Shown piece by piece: positions 40,910-50,112 of a stretch of 64,000 nt of DNA. The DNA lies in the NCBI GenBank assembly GCA_036399015.1, contig DASWNW010000091.1, positions 1-64,000 on the forward strand, written 5' to 3'. The notes under the pieces were generated by a model. That model saw only the letters and a list, made by a program, of their open reading frames with translations, had not been told where the DNA came from and searched no databases. The stretch is from QHVT01 sp036399015. GTDB lineage: Bacteria > Acidobacteriota > Thermoanaerobaculia > Gp7-AA8. Every line of letters starts with the position of its first letter. Position 1 is the stretch's first letter. A program made the translations under genes and the position numbers.

Positions 40910-41391
40910 TCAGTCCCACCAGATGCGGACCGGCCTGAACCCTGTGCGAAGCTCCGGGGCAGCAGCGGGCCGCCCGTATGCGTAGCCCTCGGTGATCTCG
41001 TCCGGGCCGATTACCTGAACCCAATCCGCGACGCCTGCCGCCGATTGACTGGTGATGATGTACACGGCCTCGCATGTAGGCCACATCGTGTCGTCGTCTT
41101 CAGGATCGAGCTCGCATAAGACGGCCTGCACGTCCGGCCGCTCTCCAATCCCGAGCAGCGTCCGCCGAAAGTCTCCAGCGGAAGATCCGCCACGTTCGGC
41201 GCGATCGAGCCCTCTTCGTCGTTGCCGGCGAAGAACATGGCTGCCGGAACGATCGGTGGCCGGCTCCCGTCCCAGTCCACCGTCCATCCCTGCCTTCGTA
41301 CCTCAGACCAGACGGCCGCACGCGCCGCGGCGGTCGCGTCGGACGGAGCGGAGCTCTTCGAACGATTCCAGAATCTCGCGAAGAAGCCCAC
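40910..41391 (-). pseudogene. Hypothetical protein broken by one frameshift
   Basis: From a GTG at 41391: VGFFARFWNRSKSSAPSDA ... VWSEVRRQGWTVDWDGSRPP ... GNDEEGSIAPNVADLPLE, then in the neighbouring frame DFRRTLLGIGERPDVQAVLC ... EAVYIITSQSAAGVADWVQV ... RTGFRPVRIWWD, stop at 40910. One missing G near 41173 restores a 160-residue protein. It lies 24 bp downstream of fabI on the same strand. The acidic, tryptophan-containing character is like small immunity-type proteins, but I cannot name a family. Confidence 0.55.
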
Positions 41392-41414
41392 TTCTGTACC
41401 GGCCGCGCGCGCGC

Positions 41415-42188
41415 CTACAGCCCGACGATGTTGTAGCCGCAGTCGACGTACGTCACTTCGCCGGTGATGCCCGACGCCCAGGGCGAGAGGAGGAACATGC
41501 CGGCGTTGCCGACTTCCTCGAGCTCCACGTTGCGGCGCAGCGGCGCCTTCTCGGCGTGGTGCTTGAGCATCGTGGTGAAGCCCTTGATGCCGCGGGCGGC
41601 GAGGGTGTTCACCGGGCCGGCGGAGAGCGCGTTCACGCGGACGTTCTTCGGGCCGAGGTTCGCGGCGAGGTAGCGCATGCTCGCCTCGAGCGACGCCTTG
41701 GCGACGCCCATGAGGTTGTAGCCTTCGACCGCTTTCACCGCGCCGTGGTAGGTGAGGGTGAGCACCGAGCCGCCGCCGTTCTTCTCGAAGAGCGGCAGGG
41801 CCGCGCGGGTGACGGCCACCAGCGAGTACGAAGAGATGTCGTGCGCGAGCTTGAAGCCGTCGCGCGAGGTCTTCACGAAATCGTTCTCGAGGTCTTCCTT
41901 CGGCGCGAAGGCGACCGAGTGCAGCACCGCGTCGAGCTTGCCGAAGTCCCGCTCCACCGCCGCGTAGACCGCGTCGACCTCGCCGTCGTTCGTCACGTCG
42001 CACGGCAGGTTGATCGCTCCCGGCATCGTCGCGGTCAGCGCCTCGACGCTCTCCTTCAGCCGCTCTCCCTGGTAGGTGAAGGCGAGCCTCATCCCCTCCC
42101 GCGACAGCGCCTGCGCGATCGCCCAGGCGATCGAGCGCTTGTTCGCCACCCCGAAAACGACCCCGGTCTTCCCTTCGAGCAATGCCAT
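41415..42188 (-). CDS. fabI: Enoyl-[acyl-carrier-protein] reductase (NADH)
   Basis: 257 residues. Typical FabI: LLEGKTGVVFGVANKRSIAWAIA (atypical glycine-rich loop), HSVAFAPKEDL, SYSLVAVTRAALPL and the Y-x6-K catalytic pair in GYNLMGVAKASLEA, ending GEVTYVDCGYNIVGL. It performs the last reduction of fatty-acid elongation and is the triclosan/isoniazid-class target. It heads the minus-strand stretch with the broken gene behind it. Confidence 0.96.
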   Translation of the reverse strand: MALLEGKTGVVFGVANKRSIAWAIAQALSREGMRLAFTYQGERLKESVEALTATMPGAINLPCDVTNDGEVDAVYAAVERDFGKLDAVLHSVAFAPKEDLENDFVKTSRDGFKLAHDISSYSLVAVTRAALPLFEKNGGGSVLTLTYHGAVKAVEGYNLMGVAKASLEASMRYLAANLGPKNVRVNALSAGPVNTLAARGIKGFTTMLKHHAEKAPLRRNVELEEVGNAGMFLLSPWASGITGEVTYVDCGYNIVGL

Positions 42189-42201
42189 GCGCCGGATGAT
42201 A

Positions 42202-42543
42202 TCAGCGGGCGTAGCGCGCCACTTCCGCCGCCATCCGGCCCGTCAGCATCTTCCAGATCATCACGTAGTCGGCCGCCAGCGAGTAGAACGGGTGGCCGAA
42301 CGTGGCCGGCTTGTTGTGCTCGACGAAGAAGTGCCCGTACCAGGCGAACGCGTAGCCGATCGCCGGCGCCGCGAGCAGGAACCAGGCGCTGACCGCGAAT
42401 GCGAGCGCGATGCAGACGAGCGCGAGCGTCGAGCCGATCGCGTGCAGGACCCGCGTCTTCGGCCGCGCGTGCGCCCGGACGTAGTAGGGCCAGAAGTCGG
42501 CGAACGAGCGGATCTCCATCGGGGACGGGCTCGATTTTCGCAC
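42202..42543 (-). CDS. DUF962/Mpo1-like membrane protein
   Basis: 113 residues. SFADFWPYYVRAHARPKTRVLHAIGS, two hydrophobic helices, then the family block FAWYGHFFVEHNKPATFGHPFYSLAADYVMIWKML. The conserved histidines match Mpo1-type Fe-dependent dioxygenases acting on 2-hydroxy fatty acids, a plausible neighbour for fabI; enzymatic activity is not shown. An in-frame ATG at 42519 (MEIRSF) is an equally good start. Confidence 0.82.
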   Translation of the reverse strand: MRKSSPSPMEIRSFADFWPYYVRAHARPKTRVLHAIGSTLALVCIALAFAVSAWFLLAAPAIGYAFAWYGHFFVEHNKPATFGHPFYSLAADYVMIWKMLTGRMAAEVARYAR

Positions 42544-42555
42544 GATGCTCCCCGT

Positions 42556-42798
42556 ATGGCTCAGGATTTCGAATCGTTGTTCAAGGAAGTATTCGGCGAG
42601 CCGCTCAGCCGTCTCGGGCAGTTCCAGTCGGACCAGCTCGGCAAGCTGACCGCCCGCCTGCAGGAGATCGCCCGCGAGGCCGTCCGTGAAGACCTGGCGC
42701 GCCTCGGCACCGAGGTGACGGAGCTGCGCGCGCGGCTGGCACGGCTGGAAGAGGAGCGCGCCCAGAACGCGGCCGACTCCATCCAGGCCTCGTTCTGA
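42556..42798 (+). CDS. Small coiled-coil protein
   Basis: 80 residues from ATG 42556. FESLFKEVFGEPLSRLGQFQ, then heptad-rich helix (LGTEVTELRARLARLEEERAQ). No signal peptide. It is divergent from the DUF962 gene (12-bp spacer) and convergent with the giant TamB fusion. Similar in size to phasin-like or cell-division accessory helices, but no family is certain. Confidence 0.65.
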   Translation: MAQDFESLFKEVFGEPLSRLGQFQSDQLGKLTARLQEIAREAVREDLARLGTEVTELRARLARLEEERAQNAADSIQASF

Positions 42799-42840
42799 GA
42801 TCGCCCCGCTCCCATCCCATCCCGCTGGACCGCTGCTCGC

Positions 42841-45800
42841 CTAAAAGGCGTAGCCCAGCGAGATGAAGTACTGGAACGACTTCTCGTACCACCGCCGCTC
42901 GAACGGCATGGCGAGGTCGATGCGCAGCGGGCCGACCGGCGAGAGATAGCGGAAGCCGACGCCCGCTCCGTAACGGAGGTTGCCGAGGTCGATCCGGCTG
43001 CCGGGATAGACGTTCCCGATGTCCGCGAATACCGCGCCGCCGACGGGACCAAAGATTGGGAAGCGGTATTCGGCGTTGAGCAGCAGCATCGAGCTGCCGC
43101 CGATCGGCAGGATGTCGCCTGTCTTCCGGTCGTAGTCGAGCGTCGGGACGCAGCCGGGGATCGGCGTGTGCGGCGCCTCCGCGGTCACGCACGGGTCGCC
43201 GAGGCGGTCGAGCTCGAATGCGCGGTGCGTCGTCTCGCCGCCTGCCGTGAAGCGCTCCGACAGCGGGATTGGGAGGAGCTGCCCGGCCGACGCGTGCCCC
43301 TCGGGATAATGCGCGTACGCCTGGATGAGGCCGAGGCGGCCGGAGAGCGCGATGACCGTGCGCTCCGACGTCGGGATGTAGAACGCCCCCTGCAGGTACT
43401 CCTTCAGGAAGCCGGCGTCGGCGGCGAAGAGCGGGAACGCGTACTCGATCGAGGCGCTGGTGAAGAAGCCGCGGTGCGGATCGATGATGTCGTCGCGGCG
43501 GTCCCAGAAGAACGTCGGTGAGATGCTGGAGATCTGAATGTCGAGCAGCGACTCGTCGAGGTTCTCGACCGGCAGCCCCTCGTCGATCCGGCGGCAGAGA
43601 TCGCCGCCGCGGCACTCCGAGATCTTGTATTCGTAGCGCAGCGACCAGCGGGTCTGCAGCCGCGCGATCTTCGTCGCCTCGATCGACGTGCCCCGCTGCA
43701 GGAACTGCGTGCCGGGACGGGTGCTGTCGTCCGACTGGAAGATCTGCAGCTGCACCGGCACGTTCCAGCGGCTGATGAACGGCTCGCGATAAGTGATGAA
43801 CGCCTCCCGCTCGTCGCCGCCGTACACCAGCTCGAGTCCGAGGTAGCGCCCGGAGCCGAAGAGGTTGCGGTGCGCGACCGCGGCCGCGATGCGCTCCCGC
43901 ACCTGCGCGCCGCCGTCGTCATCGTCGTCCTCCGCGGCGGCGCCTTCCTGGTCGCCCCGCTCCATGCGCAGACCGATCGAGCCGGTGAAGGTGAGGTTGC
44001 GCCCTTCCTCGACCTGGATGACGACGTCGCGGTCGGCGACCGTGGTGTCGGTCTGCGTCGCCTCGACGTCGACGCGCTGGAAGATGCCGAGGCGGTAGAG
44101 CTCGCGCTGCGCCTCGAGCATCGACGTGTAGCTGAACGGCTGTCCCGGCGCGAGCTCCGTCCGCCGCAGCACGACGTCACGGTCGGTGTACGTGTTCCCC
44201 CGCACCACGATCTCGTCGACGTTCACCTGCGGCCCTTCCGCGATGACGTACGTGACGGACGCGCTGGTCGGGTCGTCGCTCGGCGGGATGCGCGGCGTGA
44301 CCTGCACCTCCACGTATCCGAGGTTGGCGTAATGGGTCTGCAGCGCCACGACGTCCTCGTGGAGCAGTTGCGGGTTGAGCGGCGCCCCCTCTTCGAGCTG
44401 CATCCGCGGCAGGTCGCCGGCCTCGATCTTCTCGTTCCCCTCGATGGCGAGGTGCGTCACGAGCGTCTGCGGCCCCTCGACGATCGGGAACTCCACTTCG
44501 AGCGCACCGTCGGCGCGCGTGATGACGTTCGGCTCCCCGACCGTCGCCTGCTGGAAGCCCTGCAGGCGATAGAAGGATTCGATGCCGTCGCGGTCGTCGC
44601 CGAGCTGCGCGCGCGTGACGCCGGTGGGGCGGCGGAAGAGGGTGGAGAGGAAGCGCTTGATCCCGCCGCGCGGCGTCGTGGCCACGATCCCATGCAGCTC
44701 GTCCTCGGTCACCCGCACGTTGCCGTTGAAGCGCACCGTGGTGAGGCGGTAGCGCGGCCCGGCGGTGACGTTGAAGGTGGTGGTCCAGACGTTGTTCTCG
44801 AGCGCCGTCTCCGTGTCGACCGTCGCCAGGTAGTGCCCCCGCTCCTGCAGCCCCTCGGTGATCCGGTCCGCCGCCCGCTCGACCGCGTCTTCGCTGTACT
44901 CCTGGTTGCGCCCGAAGGGGAGCCAGCGGCGCACGGCGCGGCGCTCGATGCCCGCCACCTCGACCTGCACCTTCGGCCCGGTCACGGCGCGATAGCGCAG
45001 CGTCACCGTCTGCGTGGCCGGATCGTACGTGTGGCCGAGGAAGTCGACGTCGGCACGCCGGTAATCGCGGCGCACCAGGAAGTTCTTCATCCGGTCGGCG
45101 TCTTCGCGCACGTCGCGCAGGTGGAACGCCGCCCCAGGCTTGCGCCGCATCCGGTCGATCAGCTCCGCGGTCGTGAACGGCGCCGTCGCCCCCTCGATCA
45201 GCACCGTGGCCACCTTGGCGAGCGGTCCGGCGTTCACGTCGAAGGAGACGTCGGCGAGGCTGCGCGCGCGGTCGAAGTTCGTCTCCGCGTCGACGGTGGC
45301 CTGGAGGAAGCCCTGCTGGTGAAGCATCTCCTCGACCGCCGCCGCGCTGTCCTCGACGGCATCGAGGGAGAGGATCTCGCCGGAGCGGACGGTCAGCTCG
45401 CGCTGCGCGCGGTTCGTGTCGGCGCGGCCGAGTCCTTCGATCTCGATGGCGTCGACGCGGTAGTTGAGGAAGAGCGAGAAGGTGAGGACGACGCCCGCGT
45501 CGCCCGGGGCGGCGTCGACCCGCACGTCGCGGAAGTTGCCGGTGGCGTAGAGGTTCTTGATCGACGACTGCAGCTCGCGGATGGTGACGGTCTGTCCCGG
45601 CTGCAGCGTCACCTCCTGCGCGATCTCCTCGGTGTTGAACGCCGCGTCCGCGCGGAAGTTGATGCGCGCGATGGGGCGGGTATCGGCCGCGGCCGTGTTG
45701 ACCGCCGTGAGGCGGGGAGCGGGCGTCTCCGCCTGGACGGACGGGCTCTCAGCCCGTCCTGCGCCGGGCTGAGAGCCCGGCGCTCCAGAGACGACGCTCG

Positions 45801-48800
45801 CCGCCTGCGCGAGCTCGTCCTCGTCGTTCCCCCACCGCCAATGCGCCTCGTACCTCCGGCGGAAGCGGGCGTCGAGCCGGTACTCGTCGGTCTCGTCGCG
45901 CGTGAGCTGCAGCGTCCAGGTCGGGTTGACCAGCCACTCGATCACCTGCCGGCTCTGCTGGTTGTCGAGGTTGTAGACGAGGAGGAACCGGACCTTGTTC
46001 GAGAGCCGCTTCTCGAACGTCACCTTCGGGCTCGAGCCGCCGCTGGTGTCGAGCGTGCCGGGGTCGTAGGCGAATGAGTCGACGAACGGGAACACCGTCG
46101 ACCCGATGAGCGAGCTGAGACTCTGGTACAGCAGCGACTGCCCGAAGACGCCGGCGCCGGCCTGCTGCCCGCTGCCACCGAGGCCGCCGAAGCCGAGGAT
46201 CGAGAAGAGGGTGATGTCGCTCGCGGGGGGGTCGCTCGTGATCGACGGCGTGAGCCGGTCGAGCGTGCCGGTGAGGTTGATCGTCACCTCGAACGGCCCG
46301 CCTTCCACTTCCGACGCGCCGAAGCCGGCCACGGTCCCTTCGAGGGTGACGTCGAAGAAGGGGTCGATGCGGAATGGGTTCTGGAAGCCGATGGTGCCGC
46401 GCGTGACGCGGTAGTCGACCCCCTGGATGCGCACCGTGCCTCCCTCGTCGAGCGCGACCTCGCCGAGGATGACCGGGTTGGCGACGGTGCCGGTGACGTC
46501 GAGCTCCGCGCTGCCCGTCACGTCGGCGAGGTTGTTCTCGACGGCGAGCGTCGCGGGGGCGGAGAGGTGGATGCGCAGCCCGATGCGGTCCTGCCACGTC
46601 GCCGCGCTGACCGGCGTGACCCGGTTGCGGGCGAGCAGGACGTTGAGCAGCGCCTGCTGGATGTCGAAGTCGCGGAAGTAGAGCGCCCGGGTGACGTCGA
46701 CGTCGCCCTGCAGCATCATCCGCTCGAGGTCCCCGCTGAGCAGCAGGGTGAAGTTGCTCTCCAGCGTCAGCCCCTCGTAGTAGCGGATCGAGACGTCGCG
46801 CCCCTGCAGGGTGATGCGGGCGTTGGCGAGCTGCATCCCGCTCAGCGCGATCGCGCCGCCGGCGACGACGGTGCCGCCGCCGACCGTGGCCCGCACCGAC
46901 TCGATCTCGATCCGGTCGCCCTGGAAGCGCAGCGTGCCGTTGATCTCGTCGATGAGCTGCGGGAAGCCGGCGAACTTCACCTGCGCGTCGCGCAGCTCCG
47001 CGGTGCCGACGACGCGCGGCGCGCTGACCGTGCCGTCGACGCTCATCGCCACGTCGACGCTCCCCTCGGCGCGCATGTCGGCGACGAAGAGCTGCAGCAG
47101 CGCCGCGTCGATGAGGCCGCGCACGTCGATGTCCAGCCGCTTCGCGCCGGTGAGCTCCGCGAAGCCGGTCACCGCGAACATCGACTCGGTGCGGCGCAGC
47201 ACGAAGGCGTCGAACTCGACCCGCCCGTTGCGCAGCGTGACGCGCAGCGGCTCCGGCGCGGTGAACTCATGCTCCGCGATCTTGAGGTTGAACACCGGCG
47301 CGGTCGCCTCGACGACCAGCGCCTCGAGCGGCGTCAGGCGCCCGCTGAGCTTCAGGTCGACGATCATGTTGCCGGACGCCGGAATCGTCGCCGTGGCGGG
47401 GGAGATCGACGCCAGCCGCGCGATGTCGGTCACCGTCACGCGCACCAGCCCGTCCACCGCCATGTTCTCGCCGACCGTTCCCTCTCCCTCGATCGACACG
47501 ATGTCGGCAATCGCGCCGCGCACGATCAGCCGGCCGTTGCGGATGGCGAGATACAGCGACGGCGGCGCGGAGCCTTCCGGCAGCGTGAGACCCCGCAGCG
47601 TCGCTCCCTCGAGGCGCGCCTCGACCACCAGTTCCGGACTGGCGAACGTGCCGGCGCCGGTGGAGGTGATGACAATCCTGCCGCCGAGAAGGTCGGCGAT
47701 CCCTTCGAGGAGCTTGAACTTCGAGAGGTCGAGCGACGCCGACTGCACGGAGTAGCTGAAGCGCTCGTTCGCGAGGTCGACCTCCGCCTCGCCGCGCACC
47801 TCGCCCGCCGCCGCCCGCACGAGCACGTTCGTCGCGCGCATCTTCCCCTGCTCGAACCGGATGTCGGCGGAGGCGAGCTCGATCGGCTCTCCCATGATCG
47901 CGCCGTCGCGGATGGTGATGCTGCCCTCGCCCTCCAGCGACTCCTTCGCGCCGGCGATGCGCAACGTGCCGGTGACGTTGCCGGTCACCGGCAGGTTCGC
48001 GAAGTCGAGGAAGGCGGCGATGTCGGCGACCGGGAAGTTCGTCGCGGCGACGTCGAGGTCGAAACGGACGTTCCCCTCGCCCGGCAGCCAGTTGATCGTG
48101 CCGTTCAGCGCCAGCGTCGCCTCGGCGCGGCGGATCGTCAGCCCCGCAAACGTGGCGCGCCCGTTCTCCGGCGTCCCCGCGACGATCAGCCGTCCGGTGG
48201 CCAGCCCCTCGCCGATCTTCATGTCCAGCCCGACGGCGTCGATGGCGCGTTGCGTGGGGTAGCCGTTCGCGTCGACGGCGATGTCGAAGCGGGGGCCCGG
48301 TCCGCGGTCGGGGAAGACGATCGTGCCGGTGAGGGCGAGCCGGCCGCCGGCGTCGACGAAGATCCCGCGGTCGAAGGTGAGGGTCGAGGTGTTGCCGTCG
48401 TAGCGGATTCCGAGATCGGCGTCGCCGAGGAGCACCTCGTTGTAGCGCACCGCGGTGCCGTTCACGTTCGCGACGACCTGCGGCTTCTCGATCGGGCCGC
48501 GCACCGTCCCGGTGATCGTGCCGGCGCCGCCGAGGCCGAGCAGGTCGAAGTCTTCCTTTCCGGCGCTGTGCGCGAAGTTGTAGGCGACGCGGTCGAGCTC
48601 CGAGAAGTCGGTGCTGCGGATGGCCATGCGCAGGTCGGTGACGATGTTCTCGATGGCCAGCGTTCCGGTGGCGCTGATGTGCGACGCCTCCGTGTCGAGC
48701 TCCATCCGCCGGAACGTCACCACGCCGTTGTCGAGCGCGAAGTCGGCCGAGCCGGCGAGCGGCACGGGGTAACGCGCGTCGGAGAACGCCACCGCGTTCC

Positions 48801-50112
48801 GCGCCAGCCGCGCCGTTCCCTCGCCCGCGCCTTCGAGGATCTTCTCCTTGTTCCAGCCGTAGGTGAGGTTGCCGGTGGCCGCGCCGCGCAGGCCGGTGTT
48901 CTCCACCCCCCAGTCGTTGAAGAGTTGCTCGAGGGCGATGCCGTTGTAGCGGAGGTCGACGTTCATCGGGTACGGCTCGGCGAACTTCGAGAGGACGTAA
49001 TGCGCTCCGACCGTCCCGCCGCCGTAGCCGGCGCGGTCGATCTCCACCGTCATGTTGTTGCCGTTGACGTCCAGCCGCCCCTTGACGTCGGCGAGCTCGT
49101 ACGCGTCGGCGGCGATGCCGGGCGAGCTCCAGCCGCCGGTCAGGCGGAAGTTGCCGGCCTTGCCCTGCAGGCGGGTGTCGAGCGCGAGCTGCCCTTCGAG
49201 GAGCGGCTCGACCCGAAAGATCTCCTTCACCCGCTCCAGCTCGATGCGCGACTGCAGCCGGAGGTCGTACGCCGCCTCGGTGAGCGGGTCGAGCTTCCCG
49301 GCGATGAATGCCTCGATGCCGCGCCCCTTGAGCGCGATCGAGCGCAGCGCCAGCACCCCCGGCGTGTAGCGGAAGCCGCCGCGCATGTTCACGTCGAAGG
49401 GCTCGTAGTCCTGCAGCCGCACGCGCACGAGCGGACTGTTCATGATCCCCTCGTACAGGTCCTCGGCGCGCGTGACGGTGATGTTCGAGTCGATGTCGTG
49501 CGCGACGGCGACGATGTCGTGCTTGCGGTCGTTGAAGCAGAACGCGCCGTTGCGCACGAACAGCTTGCCGATGTCGAGGTGCACGATCTCGCGCGGCCGC
49601 TTCGGCCCCGACTTCCACTTCGGGAAGTTGTGCGTGCCGTCGGGGAAGATCTCGAACCAGAGGTTCGGCTGGATGACGTCGACGCGGTCGACTTTCACCC
49701 GGCGGCCCCAGAACGACTCGATGCCGCCGGCGATCTCGACGCGGCTCACCGTCGCGAACTCCGGCGCCGCGCCGCCCTTCGCGTTCGCGATGCGGAGGTT
49801 GTGCAGGATGACTTTCTGGGGGCGCGTGCGGACGATCTCGACGCGGCCGATCGTCACCTCGCGGCCGAGGCGGTTCTGAAGCGTCTCCTCGATGCGTGCC
49901 TTCACCAGGCCGGCGAAGCTGGTCGTGCCGAGGTACCACCAGCCGCCGCCGACGATGAGCAGCAGGACCACGGAGACGACGCCGAGGAGCCAGAAGATGC
50001 CCTTCATGCAGCCCCACATCGGGCCGCGGCGCTGGCGCTCTCGCGCGGACCTCCGGCGGCCGCGCCGTGGAGGCGGCGGCAGCAGCGGATCGCCGGGGTC
50101 GGTGATGTTCAT
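42841..50112 (-). CDS. Single-chain TamB - TamA/BamA (Omp85) fusion protein
   Basis: 2423 residues in one unbroken frame. A basic N-terminus and inner-membrane helix (KGIFWLLGVVSVVLLLIVGG, about 36-58) lead into an AsmA/TamB beta-repeat region (about 60-1150) and a TamB C-terminal domain (about 1150-1430: VDYRVTRGTIGFQNPFRIDP, SDITLFSILGFGG). A P/A/S/G-rich linker (about 1435-1475) joins it to seven POTRA-like repeats (about 1480-2050, e.g. EIVVRGNTYTDRDVVLRRTE) and a 16-strand-type barrel (AGGETTHRAFELDR in the RGF position) ending in ISLGYAF. In other bacteria TamB and TamA are separate proteins. Overlaps glycerate kinase by 4 bp. Confidence 0.9.
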   Translation of the reverse strand: MNITDPGDPLLPPPPRRGRRRSARERQRRGPMWGCMKGIFWLLGVVSVVLLLIVGGGWWYLGTTSFAGLVKARIEETLQNRLGREVTIGRVEIVRTRPQKVILHNLRIANAKGGAAPEFATVSRVEIAGGIESFWGRRVKVDRVDVIQPNLWFEIFPDGTHNFPKWKSGPKRPREIVHLDIGKLFVRNGAFCFNDRKHDIVAVAHDIDSNITVTRAEDLYEGIMNSPLVRVRLQDYEPFDVNMRGGFRYTPGVLALRSIALKGRGIEAFIAGKLDPLTEAAYDLRLQSRIELERVKEIFRVEPLLEGQLALDTRLQGKAGNFRLTGGWSSPGIAADAYELADVKGRLDVNGNNMTVEIDRAGYGGGTVGAHYVLSKFAEPYPMNVDLRYNGIALEQLFNDWGVENTGLRGAATGNLTYGWNKEKILEGAGEGTARLARNAVAFSDARYPVPLAGSADFALDNGVVTFRRMELDTEASHISATGTLAIENIVTDLRMAIRSTDFSELDRVAYNFAHSAGKEDFDLLGLGGAGTITGTVRGPIEKPQVVANVNGTAVRYNEVLLGDADLGIRYDGNTSTLTFDRGIFVDAGGRLALTGTIVFPDRGPGPRFDIAVDANGYPTQRAIDAVGLDMKIGEGLATGRLIVAGTPENGRATFAGLTIRRAEATLALNGTINWLPGEGNVRFDLDVAATNFPVADIAAFLDFANLPVTGNVTGTLRIAGAKESLEGEGSITIRDGAIMGEPIELASADIRFEQGKMRATNVLVRAAAGEVRGEAEVDLANERFSYSVQSASLDLSKFKLLEGIADLLGGRIVITSTGAGTFASPELVVEARLEGATLRGLTLPEGSAPPSLYLAIRNGRLIVRGAIADIVSIEGEGTVGENMAVDGLVRVTVTDIARLASISPATATIPASGNMIVDLKLSGRLTPLEALVVEATAPVFNLKIAEHEFTAPEPLRVTLRNGRVEFDAFVLRRTESMFAVTGFAELTGAKRLDIDVRGLIDAALLQLFVADMRAEGSVDVAMSVDGTVSAPRVVGTAELRDAQVKFAGFPQLIDEINGTLRFQGDRIEIESVRATVGGGTVVAGGAIALSGMQLANARITLQGRDVSIRYYEGLTLESNFTLLLSGDLERMMLQGDVDVTRALYFRDFDIQQALLNVLLARNRVTPVSAATWQDRIGLRIHLSAPATLAVENNLADVTGSAELDVTGTVANPVILGEVALDEGGTVRIQGVDYRVTRGTIGFQNPFRIDPFFDVTLEGTVAGFGASEVEGGPFEVTINLTGTLDRLTPSITSDPPASDITLFSILGFGGLGGSGQQAGAGVFGQSLLYQSLSSLIGSTVFPFVDSFAYDPGTLDTSGGSSPKVTFEKRLSNKVRFLLVYNLDNQQSRQVIEWLVNPTWTLQLTRDETDEYRLDARFRRRYEAHWRWGNDEDELAQAASVVSGAPGSQPGAGRAESPSVQAETPAPRLTAVNTAAADTRPIARINFRADAAFNTEEIAQEVTLQPGQTVTIRELQSSIKNLYATGNFRDVRVDAAPGDAGVVLTFSLFLNYRVDAIEIEGLGRADTNRAQRELTVRSGEILSLDAVEDSAAAVEEMLHQQGFLQATVDAETNFDRARSLADVSFDVNAGPLAKVATVLIEGATAPFTTAELIDRMRRKPGAAFHLRDVREDADRMKNFLVRRDYRRADVDFLGHTYDPATQTVTLRYRAVTGPKVQVEVAGIERRAVRRWLPFGRNQEYSEDAVERAADRITEGLQERGHYLATVDTETALENNVWTTTFNVTAGPRYRLTTVRFNGNVRVTEDELHGIVATTPRGGIKRFLSTLFRRPTGVTRAQLGDDRDGIESFYRLQGFQQATVGEPNVITRADGALEVEFPIVEGPQTLVTHLAIEGNEKIEAGDLPRMQLEEGAPLNPQLLHEDVVALQTHYANLGYVEVQVTPRIPPSDDPTSASVTYVIAEGPQVNVDEIVVRGNTYTDRDVVLRRTELAPGQPFSYTSMLEAQRELYRLGIFQRVDVEATQTDTTVADRDVVIQVEEGRNLTFTGSIGLRMERGDQEGAAAEDDDDDGGAQVRERIAAAVAHRNLFGSGRYLGLELVYGGDEREAFITYREPFISRWNVPVQLQIFQSDDSTRPGTQFLQRGTSIEATKIARLQTRWSLRYEYKISECRGGDLCRRIDEGLPVENLDESLLDIQISSISPTFFWDRRDDIIDPHRGFFTSASIEYAFPLFAADAGFLKEYLQGAFYIPTSERTVIALSGRLGLIQAYAHYPEGHASAGQLLPIPLSERFTAGGETTHRAFELDRLGDPCVTAEAPHTPIPGCVPTLDYDRKTGDILPIGGSSMLLLNAEYRFPIFGPVGGAVFADIGNVYPGSRIDLGNLRYGAGVGFRYLSPVGPLRIDLAMPFERRWYEKSFQYFISLGYAF
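45739..45783. repeat. Twin palindromes encoding the TamB-Omp85 linker
   Basis: First palindrome GGACGGGCT-CTC-AGCCCGTCC (45739-45759), second GCGCCGGGCT-GAG-AGCCCGGCGC (45761-45783), both perfect. They encode residues about 1444-1458 (GAPGSQPGAGRAESPSV), exactly at the joint between the two halves of the fusion, and resemble the other in-gene palindromes of this window. Confidence 0.75.
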
